A stretch of DNA of 35,155 bases from a bacterium. GTDB taxonomy: Bacteria; Actinomycetota; Acidimicrobiia; Spongiisociales; Spongiisociaceae. The notes beneath the pieces are model-generated. The model was given only the letters and a program-made list of their open reading frames with translations, did not search any database and was not told the origin of the DNA. The position numbers were made by a program, and so were the translations under genes. Below are positions 15,548 to 24,773 of this stretch, one piece after another. The DNA is taken from positions 1 to 35,155 of the forward strand of contig JAPOQZ010000035.1 of assembly GCA_026710435.1 (NCBI GenBank). The letters run 5' to 3'. The first letter of the stretch is position 1; the number at the start of each line of letters is the position of its first letter.

Positions 15548-15982
15548 TCAGACAGTTGCGATCTCAAGTTGCTCCAACATGCTGTTACTCAAGTATCTGA
15601 AACTCTGAGGTGGTCGGAATCCAGCCACTCGCTTACGCAGCGTTGCAAGGGATGGCGGTTCTTGTAGCGGGCACGGCCTATCTACCACGATAGCCACGGC
15701 GTCCTGTACTCCATCAAAGTAAGAATCGTATTCTGTTTCCGTCACTCCACACTGGTTTCCATAGCGTTTCCAAATGGCTGACTTAGGGGCGACATCCAAA
15801 CGAACTACCCGGCATGTACCTACCAACTGACGAACAGGTGAAGAAGCATAAATCAGTACAGTGTGACCGGGATGTACCGTAGGTGCTACACGCCGGAGCT
15901 CAACTGTCTTCGTACCATTCAGGATCGACATCGCGAACCTCGGTTTCAGCGAGAGAAGGAGTACGCCTCTCTCATGTGACAT
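15548..15982 (-). CDS. ASCH-domain protein
   Basis: A 144-aa protein with an ASCH (PUA-like) fold, a domain believed to bind RNA or modified nucleotides. LLSLKPRFAMSILNGTKTVE, then LRR, is the characteristic first strand-helix, followed by HTVLIYASSPVRQLVGTCRV. Its ATG (15980-15982) overlaps the 3' end of the GNAT-PIN gene by 11 bp, so the two are probably translated together. Family relatives are often found beside GNAT proteins. The exact substrate is unknown. Base composition is less GC-rich than in the core genes, as for its partner. Confidence 0.82.
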   Translation of the reverse strand: MSHERGVLLLSLKPRFAMSILNGTKTVELRRVAPTVHPGHTVLIYASSPVRQLVGTCRVVRLDVAPKSAIWKRYGNQCGVTETEYDSYFDGVQDAVAIVVDRPCPLQEPPSLATLRKRVAGFRPPQSFRYLSNSMLEQLEIATV

Positions 15983-18011
15983 AACGAGAGGCCCTCTCGT
16001 ATATGGTAGCGAACAATTGTTCAGAAACCTTTTGTGGAGATGGGAGCGCTACAAATGGCTTCCCGATCCTCTCAGACATCTCTCGAATCTTGTTTAGGCT
16101 CACTGGAGCCTCAAGTAGCTCGGTGTCTACAAACCGCAATGCCATAACTCGTCCCTCACGTGCTGAAGTCTTCATCACATCATCTCGTGTGTAGACACCG
16201 AGACGAGCGAACCGGCGGTGTAGTGTTAGCGGTCGGTCGACCTGTACCTCCGCCAATTGTGAGACAGCTCGGATATGTCCTTCCGACTGGTACACCGTAG
16301 CACCGGACACATACCAAAGTATCCTGGCCGGGGATGCCAGTCCCTGGGAATTACGCCAACTTCTGTAGTACACGTGCTCCCGACTCATCCCGAGTTCTGT
16401 CGAGCGCCCGAAGAGAGTGCCTTCGGCACTATGGGTATCGAATAACTGCTCAGAAAAAGCAGGTCTGATAGGAATGACAAATGTTCTGAGGTCACTACCC
16501 ACTACCTTCAGGGGCCAATTCTGGTGTTCGTAGAGAGCGATATCTGATGCTGTCAGGTTCCCTCTATCGGCTATTTCCGAGATTGGTATCAGACCAACCC
16601 TGGTATCACATCTCCATCCATTACTGATCTGTAGGTAGCCCTCATCCTCTAGAGCACGCCGTAGCGAGAGGGAAAGATATTGGTCGGTAACCAGTACAGA
16701 TCCAAGGCCTTTCTGTAGAGCCTGATCCCGAAGTAGAAAGCATATCTGTCTACCCATAGTTTCGGAGAGGCGATCCGTACCTACCAATCTCAACAAAGGT
16801 ACGATGAGGCTGTGGTTCTCTATGTGACTGATAGAAGTGGCAAGTGCCTGATTTGAGTCTGTTTGTACAACAGTGATCCCAGACAGGTCCGGAGTAGCCT
16901 GGGCCTCTCGTATGATGCCTACAAGATTGCTATGTGGCTCGGACTGCCCATAGTTCTGGAAGTCGTCTATGAATGATCTTTCATCATCTATCGTGTATTC
17001 CACCCTCAGCATGGTGGCGTTCAATTGTCGTGGCTCGTAGCGATCCTCGGATCTGATACTGTCAAGAGTGACGATGAGCTGTTGAGGTGAGAGTACAGAG
17101 ATCCCGAAGCGATTCGCTAATATGTCGGAGCAATCGATGATCGCTTGATCACGAGTGACAAAGTAGTAGCCTCCGCCAGCAATAGTATCAGCAAGATGGC
17201 GATGGTCGGAGTCTTGGGCGCGTGAGACTAGAGCAGAGACTGTCGACACCAGCTTGTGCCATCGTTGATCACGAGAGACGGGAAGCCTGGGAAACTGTTC
17301 GAGTTGGTTGCGTATATCGTTCCGCCGTTCCAACGTTGGTAACTGAGCAGCCTCGTGATATGTTTCGTCTGTGATACAGATATCAACCATTTGAGTAACC
17401 CAGTCGTCGAGAAGATGCTGGCTTGGAAGGCCCCGCGGTGCAGCCTCCTCTACAAGATCTAGGACAATATTGAAGTCAAGGGCAACTAGTGTCCCCAGTT
17501 GTGCAGTATCGTCGGCAACCGGAGTGAAGAGGCTATAGTGGCCATGATTGCGGAACCAAATTTTAAGAAGAGTCCCTCGCTGACTTCGGCCAGGGCGCTC
17601 AGCGATGATGGCAAAGCCGAGTTTCCTCCATAGCGTATTCGCACCGTAGTCTTCTCTACAGGCAAGTTCGATCCCACGGCGGTCTTGGTGTCTGTCTCCG
17701 ACTTTGTCGACAAGGGAGCGAGCGATGCCTCGTCCTCTATATGATGTGTCCACACAAAGATGGACGATCTTGACTACGTCTCGTGGGAGGTCGAAGAGTA
17801 CGTATCCGACAATACGGTCGTCAATTTGGGCAGCGAGGAGGGTACCTCGTTCGGCGCGATCCCGAAATCCGGAAGTTGGCATGAAGCCGAGCCATCGGCT
17901 ATTTTGCTTCCATAGTTCGTTGACGACGGTATCGAACTCAGGACCCGGATGCGATACTTCAAGGATGTGAGGCTCTGACTGGCCTGTTGGTGATGCGGGG
18001 TTCGAGTTCAT
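15972..18011 (-). CDS. GNAT-PIN multidomain protein
   Basis: About 679 aa from ATG 18009-18011; an upstream in-frame ATG at 18149 would overlap the methyltransferase end. Residues ~15-155 are a GNAT acetyltransferase with the acetyl-CoA loop YRGRGIARSL (91-100). Residues ~170-315 look like a PIN nuclease: acids D179 and D185 (LDFNIVLDL), E216, D267/D269/D275 and D288 (YFVTRDQAI), followed by ISVLSPQQLI. Residues ~335-500 resemble a second degenerate GNAT domain. The last ~180 residues are of uncertain fold, possibly PUA/EVE-like. The layout suggests an RNA-targeting enzyme, perhaps acting on tRNA, with the ASCH protein as partner; this is inference. The gene is clearly lower in GC than its neighbours. 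Confidence 0.65.
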   Translation of the reverse strand: MNSNPASPTGQSEPHILEVSHPGPEFDTVVNELWKQNSRWLGFMPTSGFRDRAERGTLLAAQIDDRIVGYVLFDLPRDVVKIVHLCVDTSYRGRGIARSLVDKVGDRHQDRRGIELACREDYGANTLWRKLGFAIIAERPGRSQRGTLLKIWFRNHGHYSLFTPVADDTAQLGTLVALDFNIVLDLVEEAAPRGLPSQHLLDDWVTQMVDICITDETYHEAAQLPTLERRNDIRNQLEQFPRLPVSRDQRWHKLVSTVSALVSRAQDSDHRHLADTIAGGGYYFVTRDQAIIDCSDILANRFGISVLSPQQLIVTLDSIRSEDRYEPRQLNATMLRVEYTIDDERSFIDDFQNYGQSEPHSNLVGIIREAQATPDLSGITVVQTDSNQALATSISHIENHSLIVPLLRLVGTDRLSETMGRQICFLLRDQALQKGLGSVLVTDQYLSLSLRRALEDEGYLQISNGWRCDTRVGLIPISEIADRGNLTASDIALYEHQNWPLKVVGSDLRTFVIPIRPAFSEQLFDTHSAEGTLFGRSTELGMSREHVYYRSWRNSQGLASPARILWYVSGATVYQSEGHIRAVSQLAEVQVDRPLTLHRRFARLGVYTRDDVMKTSAREGRVMALRFVDTELLEAPVSLNKIREMSERIGKPFVALPSPQKVSEQLFATIYERASRYVT

Positions 18012-18093
18012 GAGGGGCTTCGTGAGTCGGTGGAGATGGGCGGGCTGATAGACCGGAGACATCTTCCGACGCGTTGTGATGACCGGGGCATCT

Positions 18094-21000
18094 TTACACC
18101 TTCGGGGGTTTCCGTTCGGCGTCTGTTGGTGTGGGGAGGTCGGTTGCAAGTAGGAGGGGGCCGGCGACGATGTCGTCGAGGAGTTGGGCGGCAGTCGGTG
18201 TCTTGTCGATGGTGTGTTGCAGGATGGTGATCAGGCGTAGAAGTTCGTCGGTGAAGACCCACGTACTCGGTCGTATGTCGCTCAACGGGCCTGCCGTCTT
18301 TCCTTTCCGTTTGGCCATTCGATAGCCGAGCCACGAGCTCAGAACCTTGAGGCCGGAGACCTCGAAGTTCCAGACCTCGTTGCTGACGGGGCCGAACCGT
18401 CCGCTTCCCACTTCGAGGATCTGGTCGTCAGGGCGGTGGCGGAAGGTGTCGGGATACCCTTCGATGGGTGAGATCCTGTGCACTGTTCCGGGTGGCAGGG
18501 TCGTGGCGTCGTCCGGCCCAGAGCGTTCTCCCCAGGTTTGGTACCAGAGAAGTTCTCGGCCGAGTTCCACCGCTCGGTTGAACAGATCGGGGCTAGCAGT
18601 GAACGGTATGTGGACAGGTTCGACTATTTCGGCAAGTTCGTCGGTGAATCGATCAGTGAACGCTCCTGTCCCGAGTAAACCGTGCACGTAGGCGACGAGG
18701 TCTTCAACCGTCAGATGTTCGTCCACCGTTTGGCTGAGTGTTTCCAGCAACTCGCCAGGAACGTTAGGCTCCCGGGAACTTGGGTCGCGGTATATCGGCA
18801 TCACGTTCTTGGCGCCGCGACCGCTGAAGTGGTGTATGTCGGGTACGTATGGTGTGACGGTGAGGGCTGGCCCACGCCCGAGTTTGGCAGAGGTCAGCGT
18901 TGTGAGGAACAATTGACCACCCCCTCGTACGCGCCAAAGAACGGGCCTTGGCCTATCCGCGACTCGCTTGTCGGCTATTGCCCACTGACGGTCGAAACTG
19001 CGGTAGCCGTATCGTTCAATGCTCTCAGGCCGATCGTCTCTGTCGAGATGTTGAATCGGGCGGAGCCTCTGGCCCCTGTGCAATAGGGGTATCGGTGTGC
19101 TGGTCGCTGTCATTTCCTTCTCGAACAGCAACGCGCTACGTTTACGCGGCACTGCTGTGACCAGTTCACTCCATCGTTGCCGCAAAAGACTCAGCGTTTC
19201 GCCAATCGGCCAAGTCCGGTGGAACTTGGCACCCGAGTGACGCCAAGGGAACAGGTCTGTGACGATGGGCCATGACCAGTAAGCGCCTTGGTCGTCGTGT
19301 GGGACGAGCCGTTCGAGTCCCTTACCGTGCACGTCCGTTGCTACCATATCGAGTGTTAGCGTACCCAATCGTTCGAACTTCTCTTGCCTGCTTCCCGAAA
19401 TACATAGGTGACGAACTGTGCATGACGAACTCGGGATGCCCTTCCTAAGCGCGAAGGCGATGGCGACTGGCGTTTGAATGTCGAAAATATTCTCTTCGAT
19501 AAGTGCGCCGCGACCTTCGCCTCCTAGGTCGACTATCAGCAACTCGTCAAAGGCAGAACGAAGCAGGGATCGGACGCCTCCCATCGCGAACCCTTCTAGG
19601 TAAGAAGAGGCGGTGATGAAAGTGACGATGCTTGGGCCGGGAGGTAGTTCGGTTGCCTGCCATACGGCCCATCGCCAGAAGTAAACGTAGAGGTTGTAAA
19701 GGTTCGGTGCGTAGTTGCCGAGACCCGCGTCGCTCATGGGTCGGATAACGTCCTCAAGCAAGGGTGAGATTCCCGATGCGCCGTAGCGTACGACACCGCC
19801 CTTCCGCTTGCCGGTGTCGCCTGCGGCGCGCTGCTCCCTTTCGTAGGGAGGGTTACCGATGACGACGGTGAACCGTTCATCCTTCTTGAGTTGTGCTGCG
19901 CGCCGCCCCTCGGCCGCTACAGGGTCTTCCATCAAGTCGAACGCCATCTGCGGGGGGTCGTGATCGAGGGTGTTGGTCAGCAGGATTTGAGCAGCGTCGG
20001 TCGGAAGGCCTTCGTCGTGCAACTGGAGGGCGAGCTTGAGGTGGGCGATCGCGTAGGGCCCGAGCATGAATTCGAAGGCATGCATTGACGGCAACACGCT
20101 CTCCCCGAGATGTTGACGCCAGCTCTCATCCGGGCGAGCTCTTTCGAATGAGCCTTTGGCACGGCGGAGCCAGTGAACCAGGAACGTGCCGGTACCGGTG
20201 GCCGGATCGATCATCGAGATGAACGGCTTGGCGGGATCGACTCCGTCAGGTACGGCGAACCCGAGACGTTCGGCCACGTCCTGCCAGGTGGACGGATCAG
20301 CGATGCCTGCTTCGAGGCCGAACCGTGTCCGCAGGATCTCGTCGACACCTCTCACCATAAATTCGACCACAGGCTCCGGCGTGTAGAAGGCGCCGGCTTC
20401 GGCTCGCAACTTGCGGTCGTACTTCTTGAGGAAATCCTCGTAGAAGTGGATTACCGGGTCACCGCCCTTGGCGTTCGAACCGAACTCGTCCAAGATCGCC
20501 TCGATATCGGTGACGCGGAGATCGGCGATCAACTGATCGAGTCCGCTGCCTTCGAGATCGAGCGCGGTGGCTTCCCCGTGCACCTGCTCGAAGAAGGCCG
20601 ACAGGAATGGATTGCTGAGCGGTACCGCCGACAGGACCGGCGTGGCGCCGAACCCATCGGGGTCGCTCACCCGGCTGCCGAGCAGGCCGTAGACCAGGGT
20701 TTGGGCGCACATGTCGGCAAACCGGTTCGCGTTCACATCGGCGACCAACTGTTTGCGGATGTCGTTCATGAGTTCCGTGAAGGGACCTTGCCCGCCCTCA
20801 TCGCCGAGTGCTCCGCCGATCTGATCCCGTAGGTCGCGGGCGGTTCTCGCCATGCGGTCGGCCAGACGGGCGGCGGAATCGATCACCTGGCCCGGACGCA
20901 GAGTGAACGGGTTCCGCCATGCGGCCCTCCACGTATCGATATCCTCGTCGTCATCGGGCCAGTTGAGCTGTGGCAGCAGTTCCTCGGCCAGCCGACGAAG

Positions 21001-21498
21001 ACGAAGGGTCGAGTCAGCGGGTCGCCACGAGAGGCAACGGAACTCGACCTTGTCCCTCACATCGAAGAAGACCAGCACATGTAGTTCGGTGGAGTCCCCG
21101 TCGCCGGTTGTTACGACGAAGAGCAGATCGTCGAGGACCCAGGAGCGGTGGTCGGCTTCTCCGGCCGCTCTCCTTCTCCTGATGAGCGCACTCAGGATCC
21201 CGCGCAAGCGCGTGATCAACAGCCTCTCGCCAGACAGATCGACGAAAAAGATGCCCCAAGGCTGGTCTGCGGTGAAGGGTCGCACCTGCCGTACCCGCTC
21301 GATCCGGGCCCTGATCAGGCGGGGAACGCCCAACTCTGCGAGATCCCAATCGAAAGTGAGGTCGTCTACATCTTCGTCTTCAAGCATGGCCTCGTCCTCG
21401 AGAGGCCAGTCCAATTCGTCGATGAAGTAGCGGAGCAGGTCATCCGCTGTTCGGACCGTCCGGAGGCGTTCCAGCGCGGTAGCAGATCGTGTGTTCAT
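18094..21498 (-). CDS. large N6-adenine DNA methyltransferase (type IIG/ISP-like)
   Basis: 1134 aa from ATG 21496-21498, which overlaps the helicase stop (ATGA). An unrecognised N-terminal domain of ~230 residues is followed by a helical region. The methyltransferase core has FYTPEPVVEFMV (about 371), the AdoMet motif MIDPATGTGTFLVHWL (about 429-444) and the catalytic NPPY at 549-552 (VVIGNPPYEREQ). The C-terminal ~500 residues resemble the specificity half of type ISP/IIG enzymes. No PD-(D/E)xK nuclease or helicase is visible in this chain; those activities may come from the PLD-helicase partner. An alternative label is PglX-like, but the BREX partners are absent. Confidence 0.85.
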   Translation of the reverse strand: MNTRSATALERLRTVRTADDLLRYFIDELDWPLEDEAMLEDEDVDDLTFDWDLAELGVPRLIRARIERVRQVRPFTADQPWGIFFVDLSGERLLITRLRGILSALIRRRRAAGEADHRSWVLDDLLFVVTTGDGDSTELHVLVFFDVRDKVEFRCLSWRPADSTLRLRRLAEELLPQLNWPDDDEDIDTWRAAWRNPFTLRPGQVIDSAARLADRMARTARDLRDQIGGALGDEGGQGPFTELMNDIRKQLVADVNANRFADMCAQTLVYGLLGSRVSDPDGFGATPVLSAVPLSNPFLSAFFEQVHGEATALDLEGSGLDQLIADLRVTDIEAILDEFGSNAKGGDPVIHFYEDFLKKYDRKLRAEAGAFYTPEPVVEFMVRGVDEILRTRFGLEAGIADPSTWQDVAERLGFAVPDGVDPAKPFISMIDPATGTGTFLVHWLRRAKGSFERARPDESWRQHLGESVLPSMHAFEFMLGPYAIAHLKLALQLHDEGLPTDAAQILLTNTLDHDPPQMAFDLMEDPVAAEGRRAAQLKKDERFTVVIGNPPYEREQRAAGDTGKRKGGVVRYGASGISPLLEDVIRPMSDAGLGNYAPNLYNLYVYFWRWAVWQATELPPGPSIVTFITASSYLEGFAMGGVRSLLRSAFDELLIVDLGGEGRGALIEENIFDIQTPVAIAFALRKGIPSSSCTVRHLCISGSRQEKFERLGTLTLDMVATDVHGKGLERLVPHDDQGAYWSWPIVTDLFPWRHSGAKFHRTWPIGETLSLLRQRWSELVTAVPRKRSALLFEKEMTATSTPIPLLHRGQRLRPIQHLDRDDRPESIERYGYRSFDRQWAIADKRVADRPRPVLWRVRGGGQLFLTTLTSAKLGRGPALTVTPYVPDIHHFSGRGAKNVMPIYRDPSSREPNVPGELLETLSQTVDEHLTVEDLVAYVHGLLGTGAFTDRFTDELAEIVEPVHIPFTASPDLFNRAVELGRELLWYQTWGERSGPDDATTLPPGTVHRISPIEGYPDTFRHRPDDQILEVGSGRFGPVSNEVWNFEVSGLKVLSSWLGYRMAKRKGKTAGPLSDIRPSTWVFTDELLRLITILQHTIDKTPTAAQLLDDIVAGPLLLATDLPTPTDAERKPPKV

Positions 21499-24400
21499 TG
21501 GTTCAACTCCATCCAGCACATGAGCTTGGGCTTCGGGGCATTGATGGGCGCCTGTACCTGCTTGAGATAGGTATTGCGAACATGGCGCAGCACCTTTGTG
21601 CGAAGGTTCTTCAATGACTTCTCCTCCATGGTGCATCGGCGTGGAGTCCGGGGTCGCGAGCGGATGCTCGCGACGATCTGCCCTGGAGCCTCAATGATCG
21701 CATCCTGGTCCAGATCGTAGAGGTACCAGCGCGTAGGTCCGGCTTCGAGGGTGAAGTCACCCTGTTGCTTGTCTAGGGCGGGCAACGAGTAGCAGAAGAA
21801 CACCCCGCGGGTGCCCTTAGAGAGCCGCTTGCGGCCGGAGAACACCGATCCGGGCATCATCTCAAGACGGTTCGCCAGTTCGGGGTCTTGTCTCAGGAGC
21901 TTCTGATACTCGAGGTGCATCTCCTCGGCGCGGGACTTCTTCCCCTCGTAGGAGGCGTTGAACTCCCGCAGAGCGTCGTAGTCGTCCTCGGGACGCAACA
22001 GCTTGCGACCCTCGATACCGAAGGTCTTCGAGATGAGTAGGGTCTTGTTGGTAACTCGGGTGTACAACGAGAGAATCCGGTTGAGTTCATCCGGGGGCAG
22101 GAAATTCCAGTAGGTGACTTTGCCCCGGTCGCCGGCCGCATTCGGATGATCTGCTATCAACCGTTGCTCGACCACGGGGCTCATGCGGCGGTCGACCCGG
22201 CCGATGCGTTGCATGAGCCGTACGGGATTCCAATGGATGTCGTAGTTGACCAGCCGGGTGGCGTCCTGGAGGTTGAGGCCCTCCGAGAGAACGTCGGTGG
22301 AGACCAGCACCCGGATTTCCTTCTTTCCCTCACGGGCCAACTCATTGGAATCGGAGCCGTTGTAGTAGGGGGAGAAGCGGCGGATGATCTCCGCGCGGTC
22401 GACCTTCGATCCGCTATCGATCTGCGCCAGACCTTCGATACCGGCCTCGCTGAGTTGAGCGGAGAGGTATCGGGCGGTGTCGGCGTATTCGGTGAACACC
22501 AGGATCTTGCGACTGGCCATGTCCTTGGTACGCAGGAGCCGGACCAGTTTCTTCAGCTTGTCGTCCTGCGCCGGACTGAACTGCCGAGTGAACACCAGGA
22601 ACCGGGCGATCTGGTCGAGATCCTGATAGGTCTCGTCGAGTATGGCGGCGACGTTGTACTCGTCTCGCGATAGCTCCGTTACACTCTCGAGCAATTCTTG
22701 CGGAACGATGTCGTCTTCGACGTAGTCCTCGTCCGTTCCGTCGAAGAACAAGCCGAGTTGCTTGGTGGGACGGTAAGCGACCACGTCTGAGTTGGCGAGC
22801 TTCCACTGCTGGTACCGGTCCTTCTCGGCCTGGGTCTCAGCGTGAACCTCCACAAAAGCCAGCAGCCTTCGCATCAGCCGGTCGAGCGACCGCTCGAAGG
22901 CATGTACAGAGCTCTCGAACCTCTTCAGGAACAAGATACGGATGAGTCCCACCACCTGTTTCTGCCGGTTTTCCTCGAGCGGATCGATGTCGTCGTCAGG
23001 TCCGATGTAGTAGGCGAGTGGGTAGTAGATAGGAAGGGAGAAGAGTGGGTTCTTCCTCTCGAAGGCCTGCTGGAACATGTCGAGAGCATGCCCGTAGGAC
23101 TTGCGGATCGAGTATTCCGCTACTCGAGGTGGGCGCCGTGTCGGGAAGGATGCAGTTTCGCCTCGTTCCTGCAACTGGCTGGCTTTGGCGTAAGCCCGGC
23201 TCCGTTGCACGACCAAGGCTTCGAAGATCTGGTCGGTCGTGAGCAGGTCACGAGCCTGCTCGTAGACACCCTCTTGGAGCGAGGCTGCCTTACCACCGAG
23301 CGACTCTTGCAACCGTCTTTCCAATTGGTTGAAGCGAGCCGTGAAGTGGTTCACCCCCAGCGTACGAGCGAAGTAGGTCTCGTCCCCCCTCGTGAACAAC
23401 TCGGCCATATGTCTGAAGTCGGCCAACCGGTTGTTGATAGGCGTAGCCGTGAGCAGGAACAGGAGTTTGGGCCGGATCTCGGCGTCTAGCAGGTCGTATA
23501 GCCGCCAGTACCGGGAACGGTGGTCCTCTTCGTCGTCGGGCTTGGCTTGTCGGCCTCGGTTACGGAAGTGATGGGCCTCGTCCACGATCACCGCGTCGGC
23601 CTGAGAAGTGATGTGCCTGAACCGCTCCGGGAAGTCGCCCTTGCGGTTCAGGTCGGTGTGGCTGAACAGGACCAGGCTCGAGAAGTCGGAGGTCCCTCCG
23701 ACACCGCCCAGGTCGGGCAGCCATTCACGGAGATGCGGTTCCCATACGCCCTCTCGAGCAGCTTTGGGCGCGAATACGACCACGCGCTTGTTTTCGTGGA
23801 GCACCAGCCGTTCGATCAGCATCAAGCCCACGAAGGTCTTACCGAGTCCGACCCCATCACACAGGAACGCTCCCCCATAGCGGCGGGCGATCTTCATCAG
23901 CGACCAGTAGGCCTCCTTCTGGTAGCGGTCGAGTTGCGGGAACATTTCGGAGCGGTGTTCGTCCCATTCCCCTGCCGTGAGTTCGTGACCTCGAAAGTAC
24001 TCGTGTAGGGCCTTCGCATAGACCTCGAAGGGCGTGTAGGCATGGATGTGGCGGTTGATGATGCTCAGGACCTCTTCGGTGACCGGTTCCGCTTCCAGCC
24101 AGTGCGTCTCGAACCAGTTTTGGAGCTGGGCGACCTCCTGGCCGCTCTGGATCTGGATGTTGAGTTCGACGTTCTGGGTGAGGCCCGGCCTCGTGAAGTT
24201 GCTGGACCCGACCAATGCCTGGGCGCCGATCACATCGAACTTGGCATGAGTGATGTAGACCTTGGCGTGGAACTTCTTCTTCCGGTAGACACGGCATTCG
24301 ATCTTTCCGCTGCGGATGGCTTCGACCACGGGGTCGACTCCTCGCAGGAAGGGGTTCGCTCGCTTCTCTCTCTCAAGGTTGGCGTCGAGCCTCCCGATCC

Positions 24401-24659
24401 GGCTGTGGAGCGCCGCGGCGAAGGCCTTCTTAGTCTTGAGCGAGACCTGATCGCCCATGAGGATGCGTATCTTGTCGAGTTGCTGCCACTTGCCGTCCAG
24501 GGCGAGCAACGAACCGATCTCGAAGAAGCCGGTAGCGATATCGAACGACCGGGCGACATCGGTCCACTGATGGAGATACTTGAGACCCGTCCACCGGGAG
24601 AGGCTGTTGTCGACGATGAAGAGGTCTCCCCCGCTCCTCTTCTCAGCGTTGTCGGTCAC
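21495..24659 (-). CDS. PLD-SNF2 helicase, putative restriction subunit
   Basis: 1054 aa from a GTG (24657-24659) with GGGAGGA 6 nt upstream. Residues ~10-190 are a phospholipase D-like domain with an HxK motif (KFHAKVYI, H131 and K133) and GSSNFT (151-156); one copy is seen, so a dimer would make the active site. A SNF2-type helicase follows: Walker A CDGVGLGKT (267-275), DEAH (360-363), LTATPINN (403-410), and the C-terminal motifs VLVSTDVLSEGLNLQ and QRIGRVDR. Such proteins are typical nuclease-motor parts of restriction and DISARM-like systems. The stop overlaps the methyltransferase start, implying a two-subunit complex. A decayed paralogue fragment lies at 26785-26938. Confidence 0.88.
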   Translation of the reverse strand: MTDNAEKRSGGDLFIVDNSLSRWTGLKYLHQWTDVARSFDIATGFFEIGSLLALDGKWQQLDKIRILMGDQVSLKTKKAFAAALHSRIGRLDANLEREKRANPFLRGVDPVVEAIRSGKIECRVYRKKKFHAKVYITHAKFDVIGAQALVGSSNFTRPGLTQNVELNIQIQSGQEVAQLQNWFETHWLEAEPVTEEVLSIINRHIHAYTPFEVYAKALHEYFRGHELTAGEWDEHRSEMFPQLDRYQKEAYWSLMKIARRYGGAFLCDGVGLGKTFVGLMLIERLVLHENKRVVVFAPKAAREGVWEPHLREWLPDLGGVGGTSDFSSLVLFSHTDLNRKGDFPERFRHITSQADAVIVDEAHHFRNRGRQAKPDDEEDHRSRYWRLYDLLDAEIRPKLLFLLTATPINNRLADFRHMAELFTRGDETYFARTLGVNHFTARFNQLERRLQESLGGKAASLQEGVYEQARDLLTTDQIFEALVVQRSRAYAKASQLQERGETASFPTRRPPRVAEYSIRKSYGHALDMFQQAFERKNPLFSLPIYYPLAYYIGPDDDIDPLEENRQKQVVGLIRILFLKRFESSVHAFERSLDRLMRRLLAFVEVHAETQAEKDRYQQWKLANSDVVAYRPTKQLGLFFDGTDEDYVEDDIVPQELLESVTELSRDEYNVAAILDETYQDLDQIARFLVFTRQFSPAQDDKLKKLVRLLRTKDMASRKILVFTEYADTARYLSAQLSEAGIEGLAQIDSGSKVDRAEIIRRFSPYYNGSDSNELAREGKKEIRVLVSTDVLSEGLNLQDATRLVNYDIHWNPVRLMQRIGRVDRRMSPVVEQRLIADHPNAAGDRGKVTYWNFLPPDELNRILSLYTRVTNKTLLISKTFGIEGRKLLRPEDDYDALREFNASYEGKKSRAEEMHLEYQKLLRQDPELANRLEMMPGSVFSGRKRLSKGTRGVFFCYSLPALDKQQGDFTLEAGPTRWYLYDLDQDAIIEAPGQIVASIRSRPRTPRRCTMEEKSLKNLRTKVLRHVRNTYLKQVQAPINAPKPKLMCWMELNQ

Positions 24660-24697
24660 AGCGGTCCTCCCTTGCCAGCCGCGGTTGTGCTTGTACC

Positions 24698-24724
24698 AGA
24701 CCGGTAGTGTGCCCCTACTGGTCT
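24698..24724. repeat. inverted repeat before the helicase gene
   Basis: AGACCGGTAG (24698-24707) and CTACTGGTCT (24715-24724) form 10-bp arms with one mismatch and a 7-nt loop. It sits in the 114-bp gap between the metallopeptidase and helicase genes. It could be an operator for a separate helicase promoter or a processing hairpin. No T-run follows on either strand, so a terminator is less likely. Confidence 0.5.
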
Positions 24725-24773
24725 ACCCCATTGTGCAGGCACCGAGTGACACTTCGACTTACGGTGGTCACAC

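Noticed and set aside
18094..24659. BREX or DISARM system
   Set aside because: No BrxC/PglZ/BrxL and no DrmA/DrmB seen; only the methyltransferase and PLD-helicase themes are shared.
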